Origin: an uncultured Granulosicoccaceae bacterium
GTDB lineage: Bacteria; Pseudomonadota; Gammaproteobacteria; Granulosicoccales; Granulosicoccaceae
Length of the DNA stretch: 64,000 nt
Direction: 5' to 3'
Assembly: GCA_937927895.1 (NCBI GenBank)
Contig: CALGKA010000033.1
Span: 1-64,000, forward strand
Made by a program: the position numbers and the translations under genes. The stretch's first letter is position 1, and every line of letters begins with the position of its first letter. The notes under the pieces were generated by a model. That model saw nothing but the letters and a program-made list of their open reading frames with translations, searched no databases and was not told where the DNA came from. This document shows positions 28,055-37,819 of the stretch, one piece after another.

Positions 28055-28897
28055 TTATTCTTTTACTTCTCGAAGCTCTGCTAATCGCTCAGCAAGGTAA
28101 CTGCCTGCTGTATGACGCTCAGACAATACCACCTCCGGGCGCGGGTGCAAAAACAACGGAATAGACACACGTGAGTTATTGTGCGACGCGCCTTCAGGGT
28201 TAACCACACGGTGCGTGGTTGACGGAAAGTAACCGCCCGACGCCTCTTGCAGCATATCGCCTATATTGACAATCAGGTTGCCAAAGTCACAAGGTACATC
28301 AAGCCAACTGCCATCGCGTGCCTTTACTTGCAGACCCGGCTCATTGGCTGCGGGCAATATAGTAATAAGGTTGATGTCTTCATGTGCACTTGCACGTATC
28401 GCATCTGGAGTTTCATCACCACTCAATGGCGGATAATGCAACAGACGCAACAAAGACTGCTTGCTGCCTTCCATCATTGCAGGTAACGGCTCACTGTAAG
28501 CCGCCTTAACATCATCAGGGCTGTGTGCCTCGATCCACGATAACAACGTGCCACCCAATTCTCCGGCAAATTGGTAGTAGTCATCTAATTCTTGTTTCAG
28601 GTGACCCGGGCACTGACCCCATGGGTAGTAGTGGTAGTACTCCTTAATATCTCGAACCAACCGGCCTTTTGCAGCCTCGGCTTCTTGCGCTGGAAAAAAA
28701 CCATCAAACTTCTCAGCGCTAAAATGGAAATCGTGCTTTGTTTCATCGCCGAAAAATTGCAGCCAATTCTGATAGATAGAATCGACGCGGGCCTGCGGAA
28801 TCGGGTGATTGCGAAGGACGCCAAATCCGGTCTCTCGAAGCGACTTAACGAATCGTGCCGGGGCGTCTGCATCAGCGTAATTTACGGTTTCAAGCAT
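28055..28897 (-). CDS. Isopenicillin-N-synthase-like 2OG/Fe(II) dioxygenase
   Basis: A 280-aa oxygenase with the DIOX_N plus 2OG-FeII_Oxy architecture. Iron ligands are H172 and D174 (HEDINLITIL) and H229 (STTHRVVNP). The RVSIPLF motif (R243, S245) binds 2-oxoglutarate or an equivalent. The N-terminal RETGFGVLRNHPIP stretch is standard. Such enzymes hydroxylate or desaturate small molecules, and the substrate is unknown. Same strand as folA, but separated by 59 bases, with the folA ribosome site in the gap. Confidence 0.84.
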   Translation of the reverse strand: MLETVNYADADAPARFVKSLRETGFGVLRNHPIPQARVDSIYQNWLQFFGDETKHDFHFSAEKFDGFFPAQEAEAAKGRLVRDIKEYYHYYPWGQCPGHLKQELDDYYQFAGELGGTLLSWIEAHSPDDVKAAYSEPLPAMMEGSKQSLLRLLHYPPLSGDETPDAIRASAHEDINLITILPAANEPGLQVKARDGSWLDVPCDFGNLIVNIGDMLQEASGGYFPSTTHRVVNPEGASHNNSRVSIPLFLHPRPEVVLSERHTAGSYLAERLAELREVKE

Positions 28898-29260
28898 GGT
28901 TCACGAGCCTGCTAGCTATTTGCCGCTCAGATTACCACACCGATGCTGTAGATAACTTCATAATAATCCAGCGATTACGGCCACACTTATCATTTGCCGC
29001 GTCTGGAAATAACCACAATACACATGCCGCCAATGACCGAACTGGCTACGATGATATTTCCGGCGTTACTTTGTAGCAATGACAACATAATACAGACAAC
29101 TATTGGAGGAACGAGACCCAACTATCGGCGCGCTGACCACTTTATTGACGCGATTATAATTCCCGCAATAGCATCAGTTTTTGTAGGTAGTTAATTTCAT
29201 TGAAAAAAGCAAAAAAACGCTGCGATTAATTCACAAGATGTAACGTGAAAAGCGCCGCAC
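28898..29260. other. 363-base intergenic stretch
   Basis: This holds the presumed promoter of the oxygenase (minus strand) and the 3' flank of thyA. I found no RNA gene and no convincing terminator. A 32-codon minus-strand frame (28990-29088) could encode a single-helix peptide ending in SRRGK, but it has no ribosome site, so it is not annotated as a gene. Confidence 0.5.
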
Positions 29261-30178
29261 TCACACTGCCACTGAGGCCGCTATCGCACCGTGAGATTGA
29301 TAATTAACTAAATCAAGATGTTCCATTTTGTAGTCGAACAACGAATTCACTGACGGATCAATCGTAAGTTCTGCAAATGGCATTGGCTCACGCAGCAGCT
29401 GTTCTTTTGCTTGCTCTATATGATTCAAGTACAAATGAACATCCATTCCAAACCAGACTATCTCACCTGGCTGGTAGCCACATTGACGAGCAAGCAAGTG
29501 AGTCACTAATGCCAGGTTGGCAATATTCCATGCAAGACCCAAAAATGCATCTGCACTACGCTGCACCATGGCGCCACTTAATGTATTGGTGTTTTGATTA
29601 ACGTAAAACTGATAGTGCTTGTGGCAAGGTGGCAACGCCATTTGATCAAGCTCCGCTACGTTCCAGCCATCCCAAATTATTCTTCTAGAAGTTGGGTTAT
29701 TTTTTAAATCATCAATGACTTGCTGTACTTGATCAATCTCTCTGCCATCGTTGGTTTTCCAACGCCGCCATTGACTACCGTATACAGGCCCAAGATCACC
29801 CCATTTTTTTGCAAAGGTTTCATCGTCTAGTACGCATTGTTCAAACTCTGCTTGTGATATGTCAGAGTCATTTTGCTCGCGATACTTTTTAAGTGGCCAG
29901 TCAGTCCATATTTTTACGTTTTGCTGTAGCAACTCACGAATGTTCTCACCACCGCTCAACATCCATAACATCTCTTTGAATGCCGTTTTCCAATAAACTT
30001 GTTTAGTGGTAAATACTGGAAAACCATCGCTTAAGTTAAAACGCATTTGATGACCAAACACCGCCCGTGTTCCGACACCGGTTCGATCAACACGTTCATC
30101 ACCCCGATCGATCAATAACTGCAATAGATCCAGGTACTGTTGCTCCGGATGAATTTGAGGGTGAGCTTGAGTATTCAT
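29261..30178 (-). CDS. thyA: Thymidylate synthase
   Basis: Methylates dUMP to dTMP using methylene-tetrahydrofolate, producing dihydrofolate for FolA. The catalytic cysteine is in ALPPCHKHYQFYV (Cys185). Also visible are RTGVGTRAVFG near the N-terminus, QRSADAFLGLAWNIA, and YLNHIEQAKEQL. At 305 aa it is longer than the 264-aa E. coli enzyme because of inserts around residues 95-150, as in other families. It starts 6 bases after lgt, so lgt-thyA is an operon as in E. coli. Confidence 0.95.
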   Translation of the reverse strand: MNTQAHPQIHPEQQYLDLLQLLIDRGDERVDRTGVGTRAVFGHQMRFNLSDGFPVFTTKQVYWKTAFKEMLWMLSGGENIRELLQQNVKIWTDWPLKKYREQNDSDISQAEFEQCVLDDETFAKKWGDLGPVYGSQWRRWKTNDGREIDQVQQVIDDLKNNPTSRRIIWDGWNVAELDQMALPPCHKHYQFYVNQNTNTLSGAMVQRSADAFLGLAWNIANLALVTHLLARQCGYQPGEIVWFGMDVHLYLNHIEQAKEQLLREPMPFAELTIDPSVNSLFDYKMEHLDLVNYQSHGAIAASVAV

Positions 30179-30184
30179 AAACGC

Positions 30185-31000
30185 TTAAGATTTTTGGGCA
30201 GTTGCAGGATTACTAGCGGCGCGGCGATAGGCAAGCCATATTAAAAACGCACCTAATAATACCATTGGTATACACAGCTGTTGCCCACGAGTCATCCAAT
30301 TGAAAGCCACATATCCTAAGTGACTATCGGGCTCTCTAAAAAATTCCACAAAGAAGCGGAATAATCCGTAGCACAATAAGAACATACCAGACACTGCCAT
30401 GGTCGGGCGTGGCTTGCGCGAGTAAATCCAAATAACCAGAAATAACAACACACCCTCAAGTAAAAATTGATACAACTGCGACGGGTGGCGAGGCAAATTG
30501 CCTGCTCTTTCAAACGGGAACACCATGCCCCAGGGAACTTCAGTCACGCGGCCCCATAACTCACCATTAATAAAGTTACCGATCCGCCCGGCACCAAGCC
30601 CAATGGCGGTTACCGGCGCCACCATATCGGCAACTTGAAAAAACTCGCGCCCACGCAGTCTGGCGAAAACAAACATGGCGACGATCACGCCAATAAAGCC
30701 ACCATGAAACGACATGCCGCCTTGCCAGATTCTGAGAATCATTAATGGGTCTTGAAGGAAGGCTGAAAAGTTGTAAAACAAAACACTGCCCAGGCGCCCG
30801 CCAAGTATGACCCCAAGCGCGCAAAAGAAAACCAGGTCGGCCAGGTCTTCTTTGTCAAAAGGCAGATTTAATCGTTTGGTGTGCACGCCGGCTAAAAACC
30901 ACGCCGCTGCAAAACCGATCAGATACGTTATCCCGTACCAGTGAATGGAAAACGGACCCAGTGAAATGGCCACTGGATCGATATTCGGATATTGAAGCAT
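30185..31000 (-). CDS. lgt: Prolipoprotein diacylglyceryl transferase
   Basis: An inner-membrane enzyme that attaches diacylglycerol to the lipobox cysteine of prolipoproteins. About seven helices are visible. The signature [16 protein letters not shown] (the Lgt signature arginines and asparagine) and the preceding SFHGGFIG motif are intact, with [12 protein letters not shown] following. The length of 271 aa is standard. Several substrates are in the window (RlpA, the OmpA-type lipoprotein, the 61.1-kb lipoprotein). Confidence 0.95.
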   Translation of the reverse strand: MLQYPNIDPVAISLGPFSIHWYGITYLIGFAAAWFLAGVHTKRLNLPFDKEDLADLVFFCALGVILGGRLGSVLFYNFSAFLQDPLMILRIWQGGMSFHGGFIGVIVAMFVFARLRGREFFQVADMVAPVTAIGLGAGRIGNFINGELWGRVTEVPWGMVFPFERAGNLPRHPSQLYQFLLEGVLLFLVIWIYSRKPRPTMAVSGMFLLCYGLFRFFVEFFREPDSHLGYVAFNWMTRGQQLCIPMVLLGAFLIWLAYRRAASNPATAQKS

Positions 31001-31135
31001 CTGGTTTCCATAGAGTGCAGGGCGTGCCGTGATTATACATTGCCGACAGCCAAAGACGCAGTGGATTAAGCTCTTTTGGCGTTGTCATTCCGTCATTAAG
31101 GGCAAGCCACATTAGCGGCCTATACAGCGGCCGAG

Positions 31136-32377
31136 TTATCGCAGCAGACGACCAAAAACCGCCTTCAGATATTCCGTTTCAGGAATGGCCGCATGCACTG
31201 GATGATCTCGCCCCTGATGCCCGCGGGCGAGAATTTGCAAGCCCTGCCCGACACCACGTGCTGATTGCAAAGCCACGCGCTGAAGCTCTGCATCTGTTAG
31301 ATGATGCGAGCAAGAAGCCGAAACCAACAAACCATTTTCAGCTAACAGCTGAGCGGCCAGTGAATTAATCTTGCGATACATTTCAGTGCCTTTGCGCTTA
31401 TCTTTGGCACGTTGAATAAATGCTGGCGGGTCTAATACAATTACATCAAACTTATCTGTGGTGGTATCACGTAACTTTGCTAAACAGTCGGCGACATCAC
31501 CTTTCATTGCCTTGAATTTATCTTCCCCAAAACCGTTTAACCCGGCATTCACTACAGCACCGTCACAGGCAGCTTGCGAACTATCAATGGCAAGCACTTC
31601 ACTAGCGCCCCCAGCTAAAGCATTAATACCCCATGCGCCCAAATAACTAAATGCATCAAGCACACGTTTGCCTTCGCAGAACTCCTGTAGCGTTTTTCGA
31701 TTGTCTCGGTGATCATAAAACCAACCGGTCTTTTGCCCGGCTTGTATGGGCACATCAAATTCAAGATCGTTTTCTTTGATACGTACCACGTCAGGCACAG
31801 TACCAAATACAGCTTCTTCTCGTGGCTCTAAGCCTTCAAGTTTTCGCATAGAGCTGGTGCTTCGAACAAGAATACCTTTTGGCTTTATGCAGTCTACCAA
31901 TGCGTCTATTACTTCTGCTTCCATCGCTTGCATGCCGGCAGTGCTAATTTGCACCACCAGCACATCGTTATAACGATCAACTACTAACCCTGGAAGCAGA
32001 TCTCCCTCACCGTGCACCAAACGATAGGCAGGAAAAGTATAGAGTGATTCACGCAGCTTAAGCGCCGCCGTTAAACGCTTAACTAAAAGTTCTTTATCAA
32101 ACGCCTGACCCTGCCTAAAGCTATATACACGACCGTATATTAACGAGTGCGGATTCACATAAGCGTTGCCGCAAAACTTGCCGCGATCGGAAAACAAGGC
32201 CACGGTAGACCCGGCTTCTAATTCTTTTACGGCACTTTTTTTGTTATCTACCTCATTGCTATATACCCAAAGATGGCCAGCATTCAGCCTACGCTCTTCG
32301 TTTTTCTTGAGATAAAGCTTGGGTAGTTCATTGGCTTTTTCAGAAGCTTGTTCGGTAACAATCTGATCGTCAGACAC
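31136..32377 (-). CDS. rlmI: 23S rRNA (cytosine-C5) methyltransferase, RlmI family
   Basis: A class-I SAM methyltransferase that modifies C1962 of 23S rRNA in E. coli. An N-terminal PUA-like domain starts at LKKNEERRLNAGHLWVYSNE. The middle domain runs to about residue 200, and the Rossmann core contains VLDAFSYLGAWGINAL and VLDPPAFIQ, with the VSASCSHHL motif near the end. The GTG start has AGGA 8 bases upstream. 413 aa. Confidence 0.9.
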   Translation of the reverse strand: MSDDQIVTEQASEKANELPKLYLKKNEERRLNAGHLWVYSNEVDNKKSAVKELEAGSTVALFSDRGKFCGNAYVNPHSLIYGRVYSFRQGQAFDKELLVKRLTAALKLRESLYTFPAYRLVHGEGDLLPGLVVDRYNDVLVVQISTAGMQAMEAEVIDALVDCIKPKGILVRSTSSMRKLEGLEPREEAVFGTVPDVVRIKENDLEFDVPIQAGQKTGWFYDHRDNRKTLQEFCEGKRVLDAFSYLGAWGINALAGGASEVLAIDSSQAACDGAVVNAGLNGFGEDKFKAMKGDVADCLAKLRDTTTDKFDVIVLDPPAFIQRAKDKRKGTEMYRKINSLAAQLLAENGLLVSASCSHHLTDAELQRVALQSARGVGQGLQILARGHQGRDHPVHAAIPETEYLKAVFGRLLR

Positions 32378-32592
32378 TGGTCATTCCTGTGAAAATCTAT
32401 TTGAGATAAAAGTAAACTGTGGCCAGCACATCGAATATCACTAACCACTAATAATATAAGCAGCCATATGTGAGCGGCCAATATAAGCGGTCAGGAAGTT
32501 AAGGTCACCGTGAAAGGCTGGGGCACGAACGTCATGGTTCAACTAAGCATATGGGCAGAAAACAAGGAATCTATGCCAAGCCTATGCAGACT

Positions 32593-33081
32593 CTATATCT
32601 TACCACCCAATTGATGATAAGCGCTGCCGTAGTAAAGTAACGGCGCTTTGTTTGGATTGATATCAACCGCAAGCACTCTTCCAATAAGAATTTTGTGATC
32701 GCCTGCATCGTGGCAATCCACGGTTTCACACTGCAAACATAAAGAACAATCAGCAATAACCGGCAACTGATGCTCAGAAGTATCCCATTGCACACCTTCA
32801 AATTTATCAATGCCAGGTGTCGCAAAACGATTAGACAGCGCAACCTGGGCGTCACTGAGTACGTGCACGGCAAATTTGGTACAGGCCGCAAAGCCCTCAA
32901 ACTCCGGCGCCTGAGCTCCGGCACTCCACAACACCATGGGCGGGTCAAGAGAGACCGAATTAAAACTGCTGGCGGTCATTCCTAGCTGTGCACCATTGGC
33001 ATCGGTAGAGGTAACAATGGTCACACCCGTAGCAAAGTGGCCGAATGCGGCTCGAACAAGTTCTGGATCTAGCAAAGTCAT
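32593..33081 (-). CDS. Flavin reductase-like FMN-binding protein
   Basis: A 162-aa split-barrel flavoprotein of the flavin reductase (HpaC/DIM6-type) family. It opens FGHFATGVTIVT with the GMTASSFNSVSLDPP flavin-binding segment and FAVHVLS, and ends ILIGRVLAVD...PLLYYGSAYHQLGG. Such proteins supply reduced flavin to two-component monooxygenases. I use the internal Met at 33081 because the family begins there; the frame is open further upstream. It is divergent from an ABM-domain gene 127 bases away. Confidence 0.82.
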   Translation of the reverse strand: MTLLDPELVRAAFGHFATGVTIVTSTDANGAQLGMTASSFNSVSLDPPMVLWSAGAQAPEFEGFAACTKFAVHVLSDAQVALSNRFATPGIDKFEGVQWDTSEHQLPVIADCSLCLQCETVDCHDAGDHKILIGRVLAVDINPNKAPLLYYGSAYHQLGGKI

Positions 33082-33208
33082 ATGCGCATCTTTCAAGGGC
33101 TCACAGCAAGGAAGATCAAAGTCTGTGAATATTCTGAGAAGGTGAGTATTATCCACATTGTGCAGCACAAGACCATGCTCGATCACACTAAACCAAGGGA
33201 TACGCCTG

Positions 33209-33523
33209 ATGGGCATTGCAAAAACCCCAAAACCGCCCTACTACGTGGTGATTTTCACGAATATCCAAACGGACAATTTATCTGACTACGCAGAAACGGC
33301 CACCAAAATGGAGTCACTCGCGCAACAGCAACCGGGGTATTTAGGCATTGAATCCGCTCGCGACACCTTGGGTATCACGGTCTCCTATTGGCGCGATCTG
33401 CAATCCATCAAGCAATGGAAAGAAAATATTGAACACGAACGCGCCCAAGCCATGGGCAAGGCTAAGTGGTATTCAGACTACACAACACGGATCGCTCTGG
33501 TAGAGCGGGAGTATTGCAAATAG
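33209..33523 (+). CDS. ABM-domain (antibiotic biosynthesis monooxygenase-like) protein
   Basis: A 104-aa dimeric alpha-beta-barrel protein. It contains YYVVIFTNIQTDNLSDY, then MESLAQQQPGYLGIESARD and VSYWRDLQSIKQWKEN, the standard ABM pattern. Family members include cofactor-free monooxygenases and many of unknown role. AAGGGA 8 bases before the ATG supports 33209 over the in-frame upstream codon (33158). It sits head to head with the flavin reductase, so a joint oxidative role is possible but unproven. Confidence 0.78.
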   Translation: MGIAKTPKPPYYVVIFTNIQTDNLSDYAETATKMESLAQQQPGYLGIESARDTLGITVSYWRDLQSIKQWKENIEHERAQAMGKAKWYSDYTTRIALVEREYCK

Positions 33524-33535
33524 AGCTGTACATTT

Positions 33536-33561
33536 ATACCGCTATTCTATACCGCTATTCT
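33536..33561. repeat. Two tandem 13-bp repeats at a convergent gene junction
   Basis: ATACCGCTATTCT occurs twice back to back between the ABM gene and the DUF2878 gene, and the second copy includes the DUF2878 stop codon. Its small size and position suggest simple slippage duplication. Confidence 0.6.
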
Positions 33562-34067
33562 TTCGGCCGCATTTCAGCAGATAGCATTTTCTTAGCAATT
33601 GCTAAACACAGCGGAAAGACCACACACCACACTATAAAGATTACCGCCAGTGTTTTGAGAAGTGGGAGTTTAAGCGAAAAATCAGTAAGCCTGGTACCTG
33701 CAAGATAAGTTAACGTTCCAGCCACACCCCCCATCACGACCGATACCAGCAGGCGACTTTGAAACCATTTCATACTGTGATCAAGCGTTGTGGCAAATAG
33801 CGCCCAAAGTGAAACAAGCCACAGCGGTGGCCACAGACTTGCATCAGGTGCAATAAGCCAACCAGAACGTATCAGTGTAGTGTCAAGCATAAAGCCAATA
33901 AACGTTATTAGCGCTATAAAAGCTATTTCCTTGTGGTTATCAGAAAAATATTTTAAGTGAACAGCGACAACCACAATAGCCGCCAGCACGGCAATACCAT
34001 TGCCACCCAGCACGCATACTAGCCACGCTATATTAAACACCACTGCGTTATAGATTGTTTTTTTCAT
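33555..34067 (-). CDS. DUF2878 integral membrane protein
   Basis: A 170-aa protein with about five to six hydrophobic segments and the conserved IGFMLDTTLIRSGWL and PPLWLVSLWALFATTLDHS stretches of the DUF2878 family. In many proteobacteria it closes the same gene set seen here (Cfa-type methyltransferase, DUF1365, FAD oxidoreductase, SDR), so its role is probably linked to membrane-lipid modification. No enzymatic motif is visible. Confidence 0.78.
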   Translation of the reverse strand: MKKTIYNAVVFNIAWLVCVLGGNGIAVLAAIVVVAVHLKYFSDNHKEIAFIALITFIGFMLDTTLIRSGWLIAPDASLWPPLWLVSLWALFATTLDHSMKWFQSRLLVSVVMGGVAGTLTYLAGTRLTDFSLKLPLLKTLAVIFIVWCVVFPLCLAIAKKMLSAEMRPKE

Positions 34068-34101
34068 GTTCGCCAGTTACTAAAGCAAAGACTTACAGCA
34101 T

Positions 34102-35487
34102 TTAATACGCGGCTCTGTAATCTGGTTTAGCACTGACCACTTGATAAACCCCGATCACTCTTTCACGGAAGCCACCTTCGCAATAACAAAGGTAATACAT
34201 CCACATACGGATAAAGCGCTCATCAAAGCCTAGCGCTCGAATGTGGTCCAGATTCTCTGTAAATGACTCACGCCAGCGCTCAAGGGTCAGCGCATAATCA
34301 CGGGTCATGTCGGTCAGCGAGACAATATTCATATCAGTATGGTTTGCTGTTTGCTCGGCGATCACACCAACACTTGGCAAACAGCCCCCAGGAAAAATAT
34401 AGCGCTGAATAAAATCGACAGATTTTTTTGCTTGCTCATAACGCTGATCAGTAATGGTAATAGCTTGCAATGCCATCAAGCCGTCTGGTTTGAGCAAGCT
34501 AGAACACTTAGCAAAATATTCAGAGAAGTACTGGTGCCCGACGGCCTCTATCATTTCGATTGATACTAGTTTGTCGTAGGTACCTTTAAGTTCACGGTAA
34601 TCCTTCATTAGCACAGTGATTTTGTCTGACAAACCAGCCGCTTGCACCCGTTGCCTGGTATGCTCCATCTGCCGTTTCGACAAGGTAGTGGTGGTTACCT
34701 TACAGCCGTAGTGGGTCGCGGCATGAATCGCCATTCCACCCCAGCCGGTACCGATCTCAACCAAATGATCGGTTGATTGTAGCTGTAACTTTTTACAAAG
34801 CGCATCAAGCTTTGCGATAGACGCTTGCTCAAGAGTCATTGAATCGTCCGCAAACAGCGCTGACGAATACATCATTGTTGGATCAAGGAACAATTCAAAA
34901 AAATCGTTACCAAGATCATAGTGGGCCGAGATATTTTTCTTTGAGCCGCTGATGCTATTTCTAGTGACGCGTTCAAGCAAACTTAACGCTAATTTATTTG
35001 ACCAGCTACGCTCTCCATCCATAGTTTTAAGCTGCCCAATATTACTTACAAAAAACCTAATCACAGCAACCAGATCAGGCGTAGTCCAGAAGCCTTCCAT
35101 ATAAGCTTCAGCGGCACCAACCACACCATTAACAGCTATCATTTTATAAGTGGCGGGATCAGTCACTACAATATGCGCATTGATATCGCTACCGACCGAT
35201 TCATGAACATCAGCATCAGAGCTGGCGCCAAAGTAGAAAGTCTCACCCTGCTCTTTTATTTCAAGAGCGCCACGGTTCATTGTACTGAGGTGGCGATGAA
35301 CCAATGACCTTAACCATTTACCAGAACCTGAAGATTTAGCTGAGCGCTTGCCACCGCCAAAACCACCAAACAAATCAGACCAACGCCTAACGTTTTCAGG
35401 CAAGGCCGTATCCGCCACACCATACTCGCGCCGCTCACGCTGCGTGTTGACAAAATTACCTCTACTTTCAGTTTCTGATGTACTCAT
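34102..35487 (-). CDS. Cyclopropane-fatty-acyl-phospholipid synthase family methyltransferase
   Basis: A 461-aa SAM-dependent enzyme that transfers a methyl or methylene group to the double bond of phospholipid acyl chains. The SAM site is VEIGTGWGGMAIHAATHYG, preceded by ISAHYDLGNDFFELFLDPTMMYSSA, typical of the Cfa family. SIEMIEAVGHQYFSEYF and YIFPGGCLPS follow. Because of the neighbouring FAD oxidoreductase and DUF1365 genes, it may make a methyl-branched or other modified acyl chain rather than a plain cyclopropane, so I give no symbol. Confidence 0.88.
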   Translation of the reverse strand: MSTSETESRGNFVNTQRERREYGVADTALPENVRRWSDLFGGFGGGKRSAKSSGSGKWLRSLVHRHLSTMNRGALEIKEQGETFYFGASSDADVHESVGSDINAHIVVTDPATYKMIAVNGVVGAAEAYMEGFWTTPDLVAVIRFFVSNIGQLKTMDGERSWSNKLALSLLERVTRNSISGSKKNISAHYDLGNDFFELFLDPTMMYSSALFADDSMTLEQASIAKLDALCKKLQLQSTDHLVEIGTGWGGMAIHAATHYGCKVTTTTLSKRQMEHTRQRVQAAGLSDKITVLMKDYRELKGTYDKLVSIEMIEAVGHQYFSEYFAKCSSLLKPDGLMALQAITITDQRYEQAKKSVDFIQRYIFPGGCLPSVGVIAEQTANHTDMNIVSLTDMTRDYALTLERWRESFTENLDHIRALGFDERFIRMWMYYLCYCEGGFRERVIGVYQVVSAKPDYRAAY

Positions 35488-35573
35488 CTAATACTCACCA
35501 ACATTATTGTTCATAGCTAACCGGTCCACTAAGGCTATACAAATCCTGCCTGCCATTGCATTCACCTCATAAC

Positions 35574-36476
35574 CTACTGTGACGTGTTTGCTTTAGCATT
35601 AGGGTGTGGCACAAACGGTATTTTCTTTAACCATATCTTTAGTGCCTGCCAATAAATGGCAGACAGCACCTTTAGGGTCATAAACGGAAATCGCAACAAC
35701 ACACTGTTAAGCGCCTTCGCATTAATGGCCTGGCGATCGAATACCACACCAGAATCAAAATGTTTTTGATTCTCAATCGACTGCGCGGAACTACCCGTTT
35801 TACTGCTCGCAGCATCACCCATGACCAAAGACGCCAGTGTATAACGTAATTTTTGCGCAGGCATTTCACCTTGCCAACGGTAGTTTCTGTCCATTGGCAT
35901 GAACGGTGACACATGCATTTTCTTTTCGAACTCTACAGCCCGGCTAACACCATGCTTTCGCAGATCGAGCACATAGTGATGCCGCTCTCCCCACGGTGTA
36001 TTGGTAACTTCAATCAGTAACGCCTGCAACTGACTGTTATCCGCGTTGAAGCAATAGTAACAACTGATAGGATTAGTAATGTAGCCAAAGTACTTCAGAT
36101 TGGTTAATAAACATATAGACCCGGTTACGTCAAAGCCTAACTGCCGCTTAACCTCCTGCTTGACCGCAGTATCAATATTTTGCGCGTAGTCAGAATCTAT
36201 TGAAAAATAATCAGAACGTTTAAAGCGAGCCAGGTGATACCAATGACGCCCCCAAAACTTGCTCAATGAAAGCACAGAATCGATCTCGGTAAGCTCGAGG
36301 TACATCATAAAAACACGATAGCGAAACTTGTGCGACTTCGGCAAGTATCGGTGATGCCACACCCAGCCCTGGTATATCGCACTGTGCAAGTTATCGGGCT
36401 TTTCAGCTTCGACTTGCAACGCGGTGTTATTTTGCAATGTACTTCGCTCAGGCAACTTCAGCGCCTTCCTGAACAC
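35574..36476 (-). CDS. DUF1365 protein
   Basis: A 300-aa protein of the DUF1365 family. The diagnostic opening HSAIYQGWVWHHRYLPKSHKF is at about residues 31-50, followed by YFGYITNPISCYYCF and VSPFMPMDRNYRWQ. The biochemical activity of the family is unknown, but it is nearly always found between an FAD oxidoreductase and a Cfa-type methyltransferase. Its start overlaps the end of the FAD oxidoreductase gene by 29 bases, so expression is tightly coupled. Confidence 0.85.
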   Translation of the reverse strand: MFRKALKLPERSTLQNNTALQVEAEKPDNLHSAIYQGWVWHHRYLPKSHKFRYRVFMMYLELTEIDSVLSLSKFWGRHWYHLARFKRSDYFSIDSDYAQNIDTAVKQEVKRQLGFDVTGSICLLTNLKYFGYITNPISCYYCFNADNSQLQALLIEVTNTPWGERHHYVLDLRKHGVSRAVEFEKKMHVSPFMPMDRNYRWQGEMPAQKLRYTLASLVMGDAASSKTGSSAQSIENQKHFDSGVVFDRQAINAKALNSVLLRFPFMTLKVLSAIYWQALKIWLKKIPFVPHPNAKANTSQ

Positions 36477-37755
36477 TTCGATCTTGAGCGCTCACCCCGC
36501 CTATTGACTCAACCACGCGCAAGGCACTTACTACACCGTCTTCGTGGAAGCCATTAGCCCAATACGCACCGCAATACCAGGTATTCTTTATACCGGCTAT
36601 TTCCGCCCAGCGGTTTTGTGCAGTGATGGCATTCGCTGTAAAAACCGGATGACTATAGTGGTAAATACCAAGAATTTTTTGCGAGTCAATCTCATCTGTC
36701 TGATTAAGACTCACACAGAATACTGTATCGGAGCGTATGCCCTGCAAAATATTCATGTTGTAGGTTAACTTTGCAAGTGATTCAGTACTATCTTTCACTT
36801 TTGGCAGTCGATAGTTCCAACTAGACCATGCGCGCTCACGCCATGGAAGACGCGTGGTATCGGTATGTAAAACCACCTCATTATTGCGATAGGCAATGCC
36901 TGATAATATTTCATTTTCTTTTGTTGTGGCATCACTGAGTAATTCCAAAGCGACGTCACTGTGGGTGGCAAACACTAATTTATCAAAAACCCGTTGTTGC
37001 ATGCCTTGCACATCTTTAAAGTCAATAATCACATCAGTGTCTGTTCTTACAATACGGCTTATATCAACAGAAGTTAGAATCGAATCTTTAAACGACTCCG
37101 TAAGCGCTGGTAAATAACTCTTTGAGCCACCCACAATGGTGTGCCATTGGGGGCGATTCTTTATAGACAACAATCCATGATTCTTAAAAAACCTTACAAA
37201 AAATAAGGCCGGAAAATCATTCATCTCTTCAGTGGTAGCAGACCAAATAGCGGCCCCCATAGGCACAAGATACTTTTCGGCAAACAATTTTCCGAAATTC
37301 TTATCTGCCAGGTAGTCACGTAACGTAAGCTCTGGTGACAAATGCCCAGTTTCAAGATCTACAATGGCGTTACGGTTAAAACGCACAATATCTTTCAGTA
37401 GACGCCAGTAACTTGGGCGCAATAGATTTGTTCGATCAGCAAACAGAGTATTTAGATTGCTGCCAGCATACTCCAGGCCCGATTGCTCACAAGTGACACT
37501 AAAGCTCATCTCGGATGGGCGCGCTTGCACATTTATTTCATCTAACAACTTCATGAAATTTGGGTAAGTCCAATCGTTGTAAACAATAAAGCCAGTATCT
37601 ACATTGTGGGTTTCATTGTTGACAGTCACCGACTTGGTAGCCGTGTGTCCACCAATCTCCTCTTCAGACTCAAATACAGTCACTTGATGATCACGCGCAA
37701 GATAATAGGCACAAGCAAGCCCAGAGATACCCGCTCCGATTATGGCTATCTTCAA
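36448..37755 (-). CDS. FAD-dependent amine-oxidase-like oxidoreductase
   Basis: A 435-aa flavoprotein. It begins with the dinucleotide-binding GAGISGLACAYYLARDH followed by the VFESEEEIGGHTATK acidic strand. The C-terminal GAYWANGFHEDGVVSALRV is the second FAD contact of this family. In lipid clusters of this type the flavoprotein is a candidate desaturase or reductase acting on a methylated acyl chain; this is inference from context. The start is TTG with AAGGTG about 8 bases upstream. Confidence 0.85.
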   Translation of the reverse strand: MKIAIIGAGISGLACAYYLARDHQVTVFESEEEIGGHTATKSVTVNNETHNVDTGFIVYNDWTYPNFMKLLDEINVQARPSEMSFSVTCEQSGLEYAGSNLNTLFADRTNLLRPSYWRLLKDIVRFNRNAIVDLETGHLSPELTLRDYLADKNFGKLFAEKYLVPMGAAIWSATTEEMNDFPALFFVRFFKNHGLLSIKNRPQWHTIVGGSKSYLPALTESFKDSILTSVDISRIVRTDTDVIIDFKDVQGMQQRVFDKLVFATHSDVALELLSDATTKENEILSGIAYRNNEVVLHTDTTRLPWRERAWSSWNYRLPKVKDSTESLAKLTYNMNILQGIRSDTVFCVSLNQTDEIDSQKILGIYHYSHPVFTANAITAQNRWAEIAGIKNTWYCGAYWANGFHEDGVVSALRVVESIGGVSAQDRSVQEGAEVA

Positions 37756-37819
37756 CTTATTTTCACCTTAATTATTTTCATATTTTTATAACTTTTTTGT
37801 ATTTTCAAGTATTGCCTGG

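Noticed and set aside
28990-29088. 32-codon single-helix peptide frame
   Set aside because: Attractive hydrophobic profile but no ribosome site and no context; cannot be supported.
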